NCBI RefSeq assembly: GCF_021390195.1
Contig: NZ_CP090003.1
Span: forward strand, 2,592,001-2,656,000
Length of the DNA: 64,000 nt
Reading direction: 5' to 3'
Origin: Flagellimonas sp. CMM7
Lineage (GTDB): Bacteria; Bacteroidota; Bacteroidia; Flavobacteriales; Flavobacteriaceae
Shown: in pieces, positions 17,807 to 27,847 of the stretch
Position numbering within the stretch: position 1 is the first letter of the stretch
Layout of the letters: each line of letters begins with the position of its first letter
The notes under the pieces: model-generated
Databases searched by the model: none
Told to the model about the DNA's origin: nothing
Seen by the model: only the letters and a program-made list of their open reading frames with translations
Made by a program: the position numbers and the translations under genes

Positions 17807-18783
17807 TAATCCAGTGATTGGTTCTCTTGGTTGGCGAATTTGAGCATATTTTCAAACTCTTCCGCCGTCAAACTTCCATAATAGAAGTTAATGGGGTTGA
17901 TGCGTTCTCCATCTTTAAAGACTTCGTAATGTAAATGAGGAGCTTCTGAACGCCCCGTGTTCCCTACAAAACCTATTAAATCCCCTCGCTTTACTTTTTG
18001 CCCCTTGCTAACGTTGTATTTGCTCAGGTGGGCATACAAAGACATATAACCATACTCGTGATCTATTCTAATGTGTTTGCCATATCCTGAAGAACGGTTG
18101 TCCGCACGTTTAACTGTTCCGTCACCTGTAGCATAAATTGGCACACCTCTTGGAGCGGTAAAGTCCATTCCCCAGTGCATTTTTCTAGCCTTTGTAAAAG
18201 GGTCTGAACGCCACCCATAGCCAGACGCCATTCTGGTCAAATCCTCATTTCTTACAGGCTGTATGGCAGGAATAGCGGCCAAAAGCTTTTCTTTTTCTTC
18301 GGCGAGCTTGGCAATTTCGTCCAAAGATTTGGATTGAATCACCATTTGTTTCTGAATAATGTCCAAACGTTGTGTGGCATTGATGATGATTTCAGAATTA
18401 TTAAAACCTTCTAAGGACTTGTATCGGTTTATTCCGCCAAAACCGGCCTTACGTTGTTCCTCTGGTATTGGATTTGCTTCAAAATATAACCTGTAGATAT
18501 TGTTGTCCCTATCTTCAATATTGGCTAAAACCTGCTCCATCTGTGCCATTTTCCTTGTTAAGATTTCAAACTGGAGCTCATAATTATGCACCTCACGATC
18601 TAGGGAAAGCTCTTTGGGAGTGTTTAACCAATTGGTATTTAACAGTACAATAAGGCCAATAAAGCCAAACAAAGCAGCCCCTACTATGAAAAAGAAGAGA
18701 TTTCGATACTTTTTGGACTTTTTAGGTTCAATCTTCCTATAAGAAAGTGTATCTGGATCGTAATAGTACTTAACTTTAGACAT
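17806..18783 (-). CDS. Membrane-anchored M23 (LytM-type) murein peptidase
   Basis: The 325-residue protein has a short cytoplasmic N-terminus, a transmembrane helix at about residues 28-48, a periplasmic coiled-coil region (65-180) and a C-terminal M23 domain. Zinc ligands are visible in HWGMDFTAPRG and HLHYEVF. The intact motif implies an active endopeptidase that cuts peptide crosslinks in peptidoglycan, unlike degenerate EnvC/NlpD-type activators. It heads the operon M23-MerR-LemA-TPM-TPM and faces alaS across 104 bases. Confidence 0.93.
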   Translation of the reverse strand: MSKVKYYYDPDTLSYRKIEPKKSKKYRNLFFFIVGAALFGFIGLIVLLNTNWLNTPKELSLDREVHNYELQFEILTRKMAQMEQVLANIEDRDNNIYRLYFEANPIPEEQRKAGFGGINRYKSLEGFNNSEIIINATQRLDIIQKQMVIQSKSLDEIAKLAEEKEKLLAAIPAIQPVRNEDLTRMASGYGWRSDPFTKARKMHWGMDFTAPRGVPIYATGDGTVKRADNRSSGYGKHIRIDHEYGYMSLYAHLSKYNVSKGQKVKRGDLIGFVGNTGRSEAPHLHYEVFKDGERINPINFYYGSLTAEEFENMLKFANQENQSLD

Positions 18784-18829
18784 GAAGGGATTTTATCCTA
18801 TTTTTGCGCATTCTTTTAATCAAAACAAA

Positions 18830-18837
18830 CAAATATA
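18830..18837 (-). promoter_or_regulatory. Putative -7 promoter element of the M23-LemA operon
   Basis: On the minus strand TATATTTG is a perfect match to the Bacteroidota -7 consensus TAnnTTTG. It lies 46 bases before the M23 start codon, leaving a leader of about 40 bases. Confidence 0.55.
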
Positions 18838-18887
18838 AAAATTGTTTTGCTTAAAATGTTAAATTTAATAAAACCCTAGCAATTCCA

Positions 18888-21512
18888 ATGACATCCCAAG
18901 AAGTTAGAGCTCAGTTTTTAGACTTTTTTAGAGAGAAAAAGCATAAAATAGTCTCTTCTGCACCAATGGTCATGAAGAATGATCCCACTTTGATGTTTAC
19001 TAATGCTGGCATGAACCAGTTTAAAGAATTTTTCTTAGGGAATTCAATTCCAAAATCCAAGAGAGTTTCTGATACTCAAAAATGCTTGAGGGTAAGCGGT
19101 AAACATAACGATTTGGAGGAAGTGGGTAAAGATACTTACCACCATACCATGTTTGAGATGTTGGGGAATTGGAGTTTTGGCGATTACTTTAAAAAAGAAG
19201 CCATACAATGGGCATGGGAGTTATTGACAGACGTTTATAAAATAGACAAGGACAGTCTTTATGTCTCTGTTTTTGAGGGAAGTAAGGATAAGGATAGTCT
19301 GGAAATGGATAAAGAAGCCTTTGAATTATGGAAGGCTATTGTTCCGGAAGACCGGATTATCATGGGCAATAAAAAGGACAATTTTTGGGAGATGGGAGAT
19401 CAGGGCCCATGCGGACCTTGTTCAGAGATTCATGTAGATATACGGTCAAAAGAAGATAAAGCTAAAGTTTCAGGTGCTTCTTTGGTGAACCAAGACCACC
19501 CTCTAGTGGTGGAAATCTGGAATTTGGTTTTCATGCAATACAACCGAAAGGCAAATGGTGCATTGGAAAGTCTTCCAGAAAAGCACGTGGATACGGGAAT
19601 GGGTTTTGAACGTTTGTGTATGGTTTTGCAAAATGTAAAATCCAATTATGACACAGATGTTTTTACACCTCTAATTCGCGAGATTGAAACCATTACTGGT
19701 GGTAAATATGGCAAAGATGAGGAGACAGATATAGCTATTAGGGTGGTTGCCGATCATATTAGGGCCGTGGCATTTTCTATAGCTGATGGGCAATTGCCTA
19801 GTAATACAGGTGCGGGTTACGTAATAAGAAGAATTTTAAGGCGTGCCATTCGTTATGGATTCACTTTTCTGGGAACTAAAAAGCCATTTATTTATCGGTT
19901 GGTGAAAGTGTTGGGCGAAACTATGGGTAAAGCTTATCCAGAACTTCGTGAGCAATATCAATTGATTGAGAATGTGGTCAAAGAAGAAGAGAATTCGTTT
20001 TTGAGCACGCTGGAACAAGGGTTGGTGCTGTTAGATTCCGTTATAAAGTCTTCAAAAAATAAAACGATTGATGGCCAAAAAGCTTTTGAATTGTATGACA
20101 CATTCGGCTTCCCGATTGATCTTACCGCTCTAATTTTAGAGGAAAAAGGGTATGAATTGGATTCTGAAGGTTTTGAAAAAGCGTTAAAAGCGCAAAAGGA
20201 TCGTTCCAGAGCAGCATCTGAAGTATCCAAGGAGGATTGGACAATACTTTTAGATGATGCTGAACAAGAGTTTATAGGTTATGATAGTCTTGAAGCTGAG
20301 GTGAAATTGGTGAAATACCGTAAGGTAAAAAGTAAAAAAGAAGGTGAACAGTTTCAATTGGTTTTTAATCTAACCCCATTTTATGCGGAAGGTGGCGGCC
20401 AGGTAGGGGATAAGGGATATTTGGAGGCTGCAAACGGAGATGTCATTTATATTATAGATACCAAGAAAGAGAACAATGAAATAGTTCATTTCTCTGAGAA
20501 TTTGCCCAAAGATGTTTCAGGAACACTTAAAGCTACGGTAGATAAAAAGCAACGATGGCGAACAGCTAGTAACCACACGGCTACCCATTTATTGCATCAG
20601 GCATTAAGGGAGGTTCTGGGAACGCATGTGGAGCAGAAAGGCTCAGCGGTACATTCTAAATATTTAAGATTTGATTTCTCGCACTTTTCCAAATTAAGTG
20701 TTGAAGAACTTAGAAGCGTAGAGAATTTTGTGAATGCGCGAATAGAAGGTCAATTGCCATTTGAAGAAAACAGGAATATTCCGCTTAAAGAGGCTATGGA
20801 ACAAGGGGCAATGGCATTGTTCGGTGAAAAATACGGAGACACTGTGCGTACTGTTCGGTTTGGGCAATCTGTGGAGCTATGCGGAGGTACCCATGTGAAG
20901 AATACAGCAGATATTTGGCACTTCAAAATTGTATCGGAAGGAGCAGTTGCGGCTGGAATACGAAGAATTGAAGCTATTACTTCCGATGCGGTAAAAGAGT
21001 TCTATTTTAAGAACAATAGAATGCTTTTTGAGATTAAGGACCTACTTAATAATGCACAGGATCCAGTAAAATCTGTAACCGTACTTCAGGAAGAAAACAC
21101 TGCTTTGAAAAAGCAGGTGGAGCAATTGCTTAAGGATAAGGCCAAAGGCCTTAAATCTGAACTTATTTCAGAATTAGAAGAAGTAAATGGAGTCCAATTT
21201 TTGGCCAAAAAGGTTGATTTAGATGCCAATGGGATTAAAGATCTTGCTTTTGAAATTGGAGGCCAATTTTCCAATTTATTTTTAATGCTCGCTGCAGAAA
21301 ATGATGGAAAAGCACTCTTGTCCTGTTACATTTCCAAAGAATTGGTGTCCAATAGAAAATTAAATGCTGGAAATATCGTTCGCGAATTGGGTAAATATAT
21401 CCAAGGCGGTGGCGGTGGACAACCTTTCTTTGCTACCGCTGGAGGTAAAAATCCTTCAGGTATTCCAGATGCTTTGAAAAAAGCAATGGAAATGGTCAAT
21501 CAAATGGAATAG
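18888..21512 (+). CDS. alaS: Alanyl-tRNA synthetase
   Basis: The 874-residue enzyme charges tRNA-Ala in the cytoplasm. Motifs in order: class II aminoacylation core with [16 protein letters not shown] near residue 36; editing domain with [11 protein letters not shown] near residue 563 and [12 protein letters not shown] near residue 664 (zinc ligands); and the C-Ala domain ending with [15 protein letters not shown] near residue 843. Full length. It begins the plus-strand group alaS-DUF6090-GSCFA-DUF4230, with only 3 bases to the next gene. Confidence 0.98.
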   Translation: MTSQEVRAQFLDFFREKKHKIVSSAPMVMKNDPTLMFTNAGMNQFKEFFLGNSIPKSKRVSDTQKCLRVSGKHNDLEEVGKDTYHHTMFEMLGNWSFGDYFKKEAIQWAWELLTDVYKIDKDSLYVSVFEGSKDKDSLEMDKEAFELWKAIVPEDRIIMGNKKDNFWEMGDQGPCGPCSEIHVDIRSKEDKAKVSGASLVNQDHPLVVEIWNLVFMQYNRKANGALESLPEKHVDTGMGFERLCMVLQNVKSNYDTDVFTPLIREIETITGGKYGKDEETDIAIRVVADHIRAVAFSIADGQLPSNTGAGYVIRRILRRAIRYGFTFLGTKKPFIYRLVKVLGETMGKAYPELREQYQLIENVVKEEENSFLSTLEQGLVLLDSVIKSSKNKTIDGQKAFELYDTFGFPIDLTALILEEKGYELDSEGFEKALKAQKDRSRAASEVSKEDWTILLDDAEQEFIGYDSLEAEVKLVKYRKVKSKKEGEQFQLVFNLTPFYAEGGGQVGDKGYLEAANGDVIYIIDTKKENNEIVHFSENLPKDVSGTLKATVDKKQRWRTASNHTATHLLHQALREVLGTHVEQKGSAVHSKYLRFDFSHFSKLSVEELRSVENFVNARIEGQLPFEENRNIPLKEAMEQGAMALFGEKYGDTVRTVRFGQSVELCGGTHVKNTADIWHFKIVSEGAVAAGIRRIEAITSDAVKEFYFKNNRMLFEIKDLLNNAQDPVKSVTVLQEENTALKKQVEQLLKDKAKGLKSELISELEEVNGVQFLAKKVDLDANGIKDLAFEIGGQFSNLFLMLAAENDGKALLSCYISKELVSNRKLNAGNIVRELGKYIQGGGGGQPFFATAGGKNPSGIPDALKKAMEMVNQME

Positions 21513-21515
21513 CTT

Positions 21516-22175
21516 ATGCGATTTATTAAACTAAAGGAAATCAAATGGAAATACATTCTAGGTGAGATTTTCTTGATTTTTGTGGGGATAAACCTTGCTA
21601 TATGGTTTAATGATTGGAATACTTCAAAAACTACAAATTCCAATATTGAAATTGCTTTGGATAAAATAAAAGGCGAACTCAATACTAATTTGGAGCAGCT
21701 TATAGAAAATAGGACAAACAATCAAGAGATTACATTCTTCCTTGATGCTATTGAGGAAATACAGAATGAGAATTCAGGTAAATTATTGGTTTCGCCAAAA
21801 ATCATGAGTGCCTTTGAAGATACATACAAGGATTTTTTCATGGTAACCGATTCCACTTATGTTGATACAGATTTATACAATTATGAGGGGGATACCTATA
21901 TCAATCTTGATATTACAGAACTGAGCAGAATTGCGTGGGAGACCTCAAAATCTACAGGAATATTTCATGAATTCGGATATGAATGCCTTTACGAATTAGA
22001 AGGTATATACAATACCCAGAATTTGGTTCAAAATGAGATTGATAAAGCCACGGAAGCGTTGCGAAATCAATCTATTGATGATTTGGGCCGAATTTTAAAA
22101 TTTGTGAACCAACTAGAAATACAGCTAGAATCTCAATACAAAGAAATGATTAAGGATTTAGAAAATTGCAGATAG
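21516..22175 (+). CDS. DUF6090-like single-helix membrane protein
   Basis: The 219-residue protein begins with a cytoplasmic basic stretch and one transmembrane helix (YILGEIFLIFVGINLAIWF, residues 13-31), followed by N-DWN and a long helical extracytoplasmic domain. The GEI-LIFVGI-LA pattern and the Asn/Trp after it are typical of DUF6090 proteins, which are common in Flavobacteriia and have no known function. It begins 3 bases after alaS and is likely read with it. Confidence 0.75.
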   Translation: MRFIKLKEIKWKYILGEIFLIFVGINLAIWFNDWNTSKTTNSNIEIALDKIKGELNTNLEQLIENRTNNQEITFFLDAIEEIQNENSGKLLVSPKIMSAFEDTYKDFFMVTDSTYVDTDLYNYEGDTYINLDITELSRIAWETSKSTGIFHEFGYECLYELEGIYNTQNLVQNEIDKATEALRNQSIDDLGRILKFVNQLEIQLESQYKEMIKDLENCR

Positions 22176-22194
22176 TTGCACAGATACTTCCAAA

Positions 22195-23154
22195 ATGAAA
22201 CTCCTAACCACAATCCCTCTTGCAAAATCTGACAATCCAATAGATTATCAGAGTAAGCTACTGTTGCTGGGCTCTTGTTTTGTAGAAAATATTGGAGACA
22301 AATTGGGGTACTACAACTTTCAGCAATTGCAAAATCCTTTTGGAATATTATTTCATCCACTTGCAATTGAAAAATTGGTGGAACGCGCCATTGAAAATCG
22401 TAATTATCAAGGAAATGAAATTTTTGAACAGGGAGGAAGATGGCATTGCTTTGATGCCCATTCGGATTTGAGTGCTAATACAGCAGAAGAATTGCTCCGG
22501 AACCTGAATAATGGACTCGAAGAAACCAAACGACAAGTAGAACAAGCTACCCATGTCATTATTACTTTGGGCACCGCTTGGGGATATCGTTATAATAAAA
22601 CAAAGGAGGTAGTGGCCAATTGCCATAAAGTCCCTCAAAAAGAATTTACTAAAGAATTATTCTCGGTAGAAGTGATTCAAGCTGGTTTGGAAAGGCTAAT
22701 CGGTTTGATTGAATCCATTAACCAAAAGGCTAAACTCATTTTTACAATTTCCCCAGTACGTCACCTGAAAGATGGTTTTGTTGAAAATCAACGGAGCAAA
22801 TCGCATTTAATTTCTGCAGTACATGGAGTTCTATCAGCTCGATTGCAGTCGAGAGGTCTCTCGTACTTTCCTTCATATGAGATCATGATGGACGAGTTGC
22901 GAGATTATCGTTTTTATGGAAAGGATATGATACATCCCAATGAATTGGCGATAGATTACATCTGGGAGAAATTTAAACTCAGTTGGATTTCTTCAAAGTC
23001 CTATGCGGTTATGGAAGAGGTTGAGGTGATTCAAAAAGGACTGCGGCACCGACCTTTTAATCCAAATTCCAAAGAACACCAAAAGTTCAAAAAGTCGCTC
23101 CAGACGAAAATTACGTATCTTAAAGATAGGTATCCGTTTATGAAATTTGATTAA
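22195..23154 (+). CDS. GSCFA domain protein (SGNH-hydrolase-like)
   Basis: The 319-residue cytoplasmic-type protein carries the eponymous LGSCFVENIGDKL near residues 25-37, then THVIITLGTAWGY, FTISPVRHLKDGF and YGKDMIHPNELAIDYIWE near residue 250. Ser in GSCF, the Asn/Thr-Gly block and the DxxH pair match an SGNH/GDSL esterase-type catalytic layout. GSCFA proteins are widespread in Bacteroidota; the substrate is not established, but roles in acyl or acetyl removal from polysaccharide are often assumed. The stop directly abuts the next start. Confidence 0.9.
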   Translation: MKLLTTIPLAKSDNPIDYQSKLLLLGSCFVENIGDKLGYYNFQQLQNPFGILFHPLAIEKLVERAIENRNYQGNEIFEQGGRWHCFDAHSDLSANTAEELLRNLNNGLEETKRQVEQATHVIITLGTAWGYRYNKTKEVVANCHKVPQKEFTKELFSVEVIQAGLERLIGLIESINQKAKLIFTISPVRHLKDGFVENQRSKSHLISAVHGVLSARLQSRGLSYFPSYEIMMDELRDYRFYGKDMIHPNELAIDYIWEKFKLSWISSKSYAVMEEVEVIQKGLRHRPFNPNSKEHQKFKKSLQTKITYLKDRYPFMKFD

Positions 23155-23781
23155 ATGAAAAAAGTACTCATTGGGGCAATAATTGCCTTGGCATCTGTTT
23201 TAATTTATAAATCATGTGCTGATGATAAAGCACAGCAGTCGATTCTTAAGGAAAATTCAATGTTGCTTCAACAGGAATTAAAGCAGGTATCCAAACTCAT
23301 TGTAACCGAAGGACATTTTGTTGAAGTTTACAATTATGCGGATTCTAAAGAATTGTTTGGAGCATTGGTCACAGCGGATAAGAAAGCCTTGGTGGTGGTA
23401 AACGCCGAGGCCACAATTTCATATGACCTTTCCAAAATTGAATATGAAATGGATGAAGCTCAGAAAACAATTCACATTAAGTTTATCCCTGAACCCGAAA
23501 TCAAAATCAATCCAGATTTTGAATATTACGATGTTACCGCGGATTATTTTAACCCGTTTAAAGCAGAGGATTACAATGCCATAAAACAAAATGTTACCAC
23601 TTCACTGCTAAAAAAGGTAAAAGCTTCATCGCTAAAATCCAATGCTGAAAATAGATTGATCAGCGAACTTTCCAGAATATATGTGCTTACAAATACCTTG
23701 GGCTGGACATTGACCTACGGTCAAGAAAAGATTAACTCAGCAGAAGCGCTAGAGACTATGGGAAAAACTATTGTTGATTAA
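23155..23781 (+). CDS. DUF4230 family protein, N-terminally anchored
   Basis: The 208-residue protein has an N-terminal hydrophobic helix (VLIGAIIALASVLIYKSCA) acting as anchor or signal; the Cys after KS is not in a clear lipobox. The remainder (residues 40-200) matches DUF4230: KLIVTEGHFVEVYNY, KALVVVNAEATISYDLSKIEYE, then IHIKFIPEPEIKINPDFEYYD. Function unknown. It follows GSCFA with no gap, and its last 33 bases overlap the 3' end of the opposing hydroxylase gene. Confidence 0.88.
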   Translation: MKKVLIGAIIALASVLIYKSCADDKAQQSILKENSMLLQQELKQVSKLIVTEGHFVEVYNYADSKELFGALVTADKKALVVVNAEATISYDLSKIEYEMDEAQKTIHIKFIPEPEIKINPDFEYYDVTADYFNPFKAEDYNAIKQNVTTSLLKKVKASSLKSNAENRLISELSRIYVLTNTLGWTLTYGQEKINSAEALETMGKTIVD

Positions 23782-25506
23782 TCCTATACCGTCATCAATT
23801 AAATGCCCCACCTTGGGATTATTCAGTTTAACCGTCTCTAAATGTACTAACAGTTCTTGCTGAAAGTCTTTGTCATCACTCTTTTTGGCCAACTCATAAA
23901 GTTCTGTGGGCAAAAGCCAATCATCAGGATGGTCTTTCTTAAGTTCTTGAAAAACCTTGTTCCTAGAAATAGTGGTGTTCACACCTTCTCTAAAATCCCT
24001 AATTTGAGCGTAGTATAACTCCAATTGTCTTCTATCGGTACTTTTTTCTGATTTAATGGTGGTTTCGGTAAGCTCATGAGAGATGAGGTCAAAGCTATTT
24101 AAATCAGCAGGACCGTTGAAAGCGGAGACCACTTTTTGGCCAACGGCCATGTGGTATAGTCCCCAATTGGGAAGGAACAAAAGTGTGCCATCATGAGTAA
24201 CCTTACAATCTTTAAAGGTGATCAAGATGATTTTGCCTTGTAAGTTTCTGGTTCCAGTAACAATGGTGCCTTCTATACTCACACCTCCCTCAAACTCCAG
24301 TGAAACCTGCTCTCCTTCAAAAATTTTGTATGCTTTTAAATCACGTGGCCCCATATCCTCGATAGCAAGGTTGATGCCTTTTAGTTTTCCAATGGGTGAA
24401 CCAAAGCCCTCAGGATGCTGTTCGGTACTGTGACCCACGAGTTCTTTCTCACGATAGGCCAATGCTGTTGGCCCCACCGTTCGCATATAAACTGGTTTGC
24501 CATTGTGTTCAATAACCGAATTGAAATGCCCGGATACTTGAAGACCTGTACTAAGTTCAATACTTCCCAAAGCCTTGGAATCTATTAGTTTTTGAACCCC
24601 AGATAAACCTCCGGTACGTAAAGCCATGGTATTGGCAAAGTCTTCCAAAACCTGGCTTAAATGCGCAAAATGAGGTGTAACAAAAAGTTGTGGTTGCGGT
24701 TTGGTAATGTCAAATGCTTTTTGGGCCGCTTCAATAGTATAAAGCTCTTTAACTACATCGCTTTGCATACACCATTTACTTTCCCCAATAGATGAAAGTA
24801 ACCCTGCACCATAAATTTTTGGCTGTTCCAAAGTGCCTATCATACCATATTCCACTGTCCACCAGTGAAGGTTACGGATAAGCGCCATTTCACTAGGTAC
24901 GCCCATATTTTTTTGAAGCTCTTCAATATGCCTTTCAGACTCTTCTATTTCTTCTTTTGAGGTTCCCGTTGCCTCTTTGATAATGGATAGATGCCTTACG
25001 GCTTGATAGAGTTCATAGTCTTTAGCACTTGAAATAGCTTTGCTACCAATTTCCCCAAATCGCCTTAAATACTCGGCATATTCAGGATTTGCAATTATGG
25101 GAGCATGTCCTGCTCCTTCATGAATAATATCTGGAGCTGGGGTATATTCAATATTTTCCAGTTGCCTAATGTCAGAGGCAATGACCAATACATTATAGGC
25201 TTGGAACTCCATAAAGGCCGAGGGAGGAATAAAGCCATCCACAGCAACTGCTGCCCAACCAATTTCTTTTAAGATACGGTTCATGCCATACATATTGGGA
25301 ATATGGTCAATGGAAATCCCCGTTTTCAGTAAACCATCTACATATGATTTATGTGCTACTTTGCTTAAATAGTCCACATTTTTGCGCATTACATAGCGCC
25401 AAACAGCTTGGTCAATTGCAGAATAATCATCGTAATTCTGCGGCTTTATAAACTGCTTTAGATGCCCGGGAAGCTTGTCAAGAATGGGATTGGATTCGTA
25501 ATTCAT
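23749..25506 (-). CDS. Aromatic amino acid hydroxylase (phenylalanine 4-hydroxylase type) with long C-terminal extension
   Basis: The N-terminal 310 residues match pterin-dependent hydroxylases. The iron ligands are His129 and His134 in HEGAGHAP and Glu219 in WTVEYG; TMALRTGG lies near residue 300. Phenylalanine to tyrosine with tetrahydropterin is the most likely reaction. Bacterial PhhA is usually near 260-300 residues; this one is 585. The extra half contains beta-rich text (YMRTVGPTALAYREKELVGH, FEGGVSIEGTIVTGTRNLQG, FLPNWGLYHMAVGQKV) and a helical end. The long form is familiar in Bacteroidota annotation as one protein, but the extension's role is unknown. Confidence 0.9.
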   Translation of the reverse strand: MNYESNPILDKLPGHLKQFIKPQNYDDYSAIDQAVWRYVMRKNVDYLSKVAHKSYVDGLLKTGISIDHIPNMYGMNRILKEIGWAAVAVDGFIPPSAFMEFQAYNVLVIASDIRQLENIEYTPAPDIIHEGAGHAPIIANPEYAEYLRRFGEIGSKAISSAKDYELYQAVRHLSIIKEATGTSKEEIEESERHIEELQKNMGVPSEMALIRNLHWWTVEYGMIGTLEQPKIYGAGLLSSIGESKWCMQSDVVKELYTIEAAQKAFDITKPQPQLFVTPHFAHLSQVLEDFANTMALRTGGLSGVQKLIDSKALGSIELSTGLQVSGHFNSVIEHNGKPVYMRTVGPTALAYREKELVGHSTEQHPEGFGSPIGKLKGINLAIEDMGPRDLKAYKIFEGEQVSLEFEGGVSIEGTIVTGTRNLQGKIILITFKDCKVTHDGTLLFLPNWGLYHMAVGQKVVSAFNGPADLNSFDLISHELTETTIKSEKSTDRRQLELYYAQIRDFREGVNTTISRNKVFQELKKDHPDDWLLPTELYELAKKSDDKDFQQELLVHLETVKLNNPKVGHLIDDGIGLINNSFSHSL

Positions 25507-25581
25507 TGCACTTTTTTAATAGCCTTAAAGATACAAAATCGCAATGTGATTCTTTTTTTAATTGGCAAGAAGGACTTAAAA

Positions 25582-25604
25582 AAAACCGCCTTAAGGGCGG
25601 TTTT
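25582..25604 (-). terminator. Rho-independent terminator after the DUF4136 gene
   Basis: AAAACCGCC pairs with GGCGGTTTT around a 5-base loop. On the minus strand the T-run follows the stem, 8 bases past the DUF4136 stop codon. Confidence 0.85.
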
Positions 25605-25611
25605 AAATTTT

Positions 25612-26190
25612 TTAGTTTGCAGCAATCTCGGTAGATGGCGGGTATGCTTTAAGGATGTTCGCTACAAATTCACGAATACGTTCCTCTTTTTTATCAATAT
25701 TCTTGGTGTTGTTTAAGGTGCCTACACCGCGACCTTGCCAAACAAGTCCTTTGTTTTTGGCATCTATCAAATCTATATATAAGGAACCTTCTGTTCTGGT
25801 ACTTACGTTATTTCCAAAGCCTCCGCCTGGACCCCAAAGCCAAGGGTTGTAAAAACCTCCGTAGCCCCAGCCACCCCAACCCCAGCCAAAGTTGTTGTTA
25901 TATACATCCACTTGTTCACGTTCTTTGGTAAAGATGTTCACCAATAGATCCGGTTTTTGGGATTTTACAAAACCACGAGAACTCATTTCGGTATCAATAG
26001 CTTTTAGAATTCGTTTTTTGTCCAAATCGGAGATTTGAGCTTTATCAATACCTGTTTTGTAAAAAGCATACGTTTTATAGGTTTTAAAATCAGCTTCTTT
26101 ATCATAGTCGGCAATAACCCTAACAGAACTGCAGGACGCCAAGAAAGTAACTGCAAGTGCAGTCAATGTAAATAGTTTTAAATTTTTCAT
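25612..26190 (-). CDS. DUF4136 lipoprotein
   Basis: The chosen start at 26190 gives MKNLKLFTLTALAVTFLASC, a clean lipoprotein signal with LASC at the lipidation site. An upstream in-frame ATG at 26232 would bury the signal and is less likely. The mature domain matches DUF4136: VRVIADYDKEADFKTYKTYAFY at its start and GSLYIDLIDAKNKGLVWQGRG near its end, with a Gly/Trp-rich loop (FGWGWGGWGYGGFYNPW) between. Such lipoproteins are outer-membrane or periplasmic proteins of unknown function. Confidence 0.9.
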   Translation of the reverse strand: MKNLKLFTLTALAVTFLASCSSVRVIADYDKEADFKTYKTYAFYKTGIDKAQISDLDKKRILKAIDTEMSSRGFVKSQKPDLLVNIFTKEREQVDVYNNNFGWGWGGWGYGGFYNPWLWGPGGGFGNNVSTRTEGSLYIDLIDAKNKGLVWQGRGVGTLNNTKNIDKKEERIREFVANILKAYPPSTEIAAN

Positions 26191-26260
26191 AGTAATCTTT
26201 TTTTTGAGTTCATTGAAACGACTACAAATCAATCACAAATATTATGCCGAATATTCCTGC

Positions 26261-26425
<165 letters not shown>

Positions 26426-26570
26426 TTACGAAACCAATTTCGTTATCCATAAAATTAAGGTATTCCAGTGAGCGGGACTAGAATTTTATGATTTGAAAGA
26501 ACCTGAAGTAGTTCAACGAAAATGTTAATGTTATTATCGAAACAATTTATTTTTCACATTTTTTTGCTGT

Positions 26571-26578
26571 TATATTTG
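26571..26578 (+). promoter_or_regulatory. Putative -7 promoter element
   Basis: TATATTTG matches TAnnTTTG and lies 24 bases before the GTG start of the HERIH protein. It may drive the HERIH, PLP enzyme and glucosaminidase genes. Confidence 0.5.
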
Positions 26579-26602
26579 TAGGAATCTTATGATAGTTTTA
26601 GT

Positions 26603-26932
26603 GTGATATTAGTATTTAAACACTTTTTTTATCGAAATTATGTAGGCCTATCCCTTTGGCCTTTCATCATCTTAAAAGAGGATGCCCTCAAAAAAGATGA
26701 AGCACTCATTAACCATGAACGTATACATCTTAAGCAGCAGCGAGAGCTACTTATTCTTCCGTTCTATATCCTTTACATTTCAGAATGGTTGTTAAGAACA
26801 TTACTTTATCTTGATAGTTACAGAGCATATCAAAATATAAGTTTTGAGCGTGAAGCATATGCCAATGAAGAGGATAAAGATTATCTTTCGCGTAGAAAAA
26901 CCTTTGGTTTTTTGGACTATTTGACGCGATAA
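26603..26932 (+). CDS. Small membrane-associated protein with HExxH-like HERIH motif
   Basis: The 109-residue protein starts at GTG; no in-frame ATG precedes it before a stop at 26579. It has NHERIHLKQQREL near residue 37, a hydrophobic helix (LILPFYILYISEWLLRTLLYL) and FEREAYANE after it. HERIH followed by a downstream Glu in a helix resembles a minimal gluzincin core (HExxH plus E), as in M56-type membrane peptidases, but the protein is far shorter. Whether it binds zinc or cuts anything is inference. The PLP enzyme gene starts 9 bases later. Confidence 0.7.
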   Translation: MILVFKHFFYRNYVGLSLWPFIILKEDALKKDEALINHERIHLKQQRELLILPFYILYISEWLLRTLLYLDSYRAYQNISFEREAYANEEDKDYLSRRKTFGFLDYLTR

Positions 26933-26941
26933 ATACACAGC

Positions 26942-27847
26942 TTGTTAATCCCTAATCAAAAAGTACACTTACCTCTTCTTGAGGAAAAAGACGTGACCCT
27001 TTATATCAAAAGGGAGGATACCATACACCCCTTTATTTCTGGAAATAAGTACCGAAAGTTAAAATACAATGTACTTGAGGTAAAAAAACAAGAGCACACC
27101 ATGCTGCTTACATTTGGCGGGGCATTTTCCAACCATATTGCAGCTACGGCGTTTGCAGGTAAAGAGGCAGGCCTGAAAACCGTTGGTGTTATTCGTGGTG
27201 AAGAACTTAGAGATAACTGGCAAGAAAATCCCACTTTGAAATTAGCTAAGGACCATGGAATGGAGTTTTATTTTGTATCACGAAGTGACTATAGGATTAA
27301 GAACACCTCGGATTTTTATGAAAGACTAAAAACCCTTTTTGGCAACTTTTATCTATTGCCAGAAGGAGGAACCAACACTTTGGCGGTAAAGGGCTGTGAA
27401 GAAATTTTGACCGAATCAGATTCCGAATTCGATTTTGTTTGCAGTTGTGTGGGAACTGGAGGGACAATAGCTGGGCTCATAAATTCGGTAAGGCCCCATC
27501 AAACTGTTTTGGGTTTTCCAGCGTTAAAGGGTGATTTTCTAAAGCAAGATATTCTTAAATTTGCCCGTAACAAAAATTGGGAGCTAGTTCCCAATTACCA
27601 TTTTGGAGGCTATGCCAAGGTAGATGAACACTTGATTGATTTCATCAATACCTTTAAAAAAGAGACCCAAATCCCATTAGATCCCATGTACACGGGAAAA
27701 ATGCTTTTTGGTATTTTGGACAAGGTAAAGCAGGGTTTTTTTAAACCGGGCATCAGAATTTTGGCCATTCATAGTGGAGGATTACAAGGTATAAAAGGCA
27801 TGAACCTTGTACTGAAAAAGAAAAATTTACCATTATTGGATATATGA
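26942..27847 (+). CDS. PLP-dependent D-cysteine desulfhydrase / ACC deaminase family enzyme
   Basis: The 301-residue fold type II PLP enzyme has SGNKYRKLKYN near residue 33 (the Schiff-base Lys in the family position), TFGGAFSNHIAATAFAGKEAG near 57-77 and CVGTGGTIAGL near 167, the phosphate-binding loop. Family members split D-cysteine or 1-aminocyclopropane-1-carboxylate; most bacterial ones act on D-cysteine. The start is TTG, because the frame reaches back to the stop of the previous gene without an ATG. It overlaps the next gene by 4 bases. Confidence 0.88.
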   Translation: MLIPNQKVHLPLLEEKDVTLYIKREDTIHPFISGNKYRKLKYNVLEVKKQEHTMLLTFGGAFSNHIAATAFAGKEAGLKTVGVIRGEELRDNWQENPTLKLAKDHGMEFYFVSRSDYRIKNTSDFYERLKTLFGNFYLLPEGGTNTLAVKGCEEILTESDSEFDFVCSCVGTGGTIAGLINSVRPHQTVLGFPALKGDFLKQDILKFARNKNWELVPNYHFGGYAKVDEHLIDFINTFKKETQIPLDPMYTGKMLFGILDKVKQGFFKPGIRILAIHSGGLQGIKGMNLVLKKKNLPLLDI

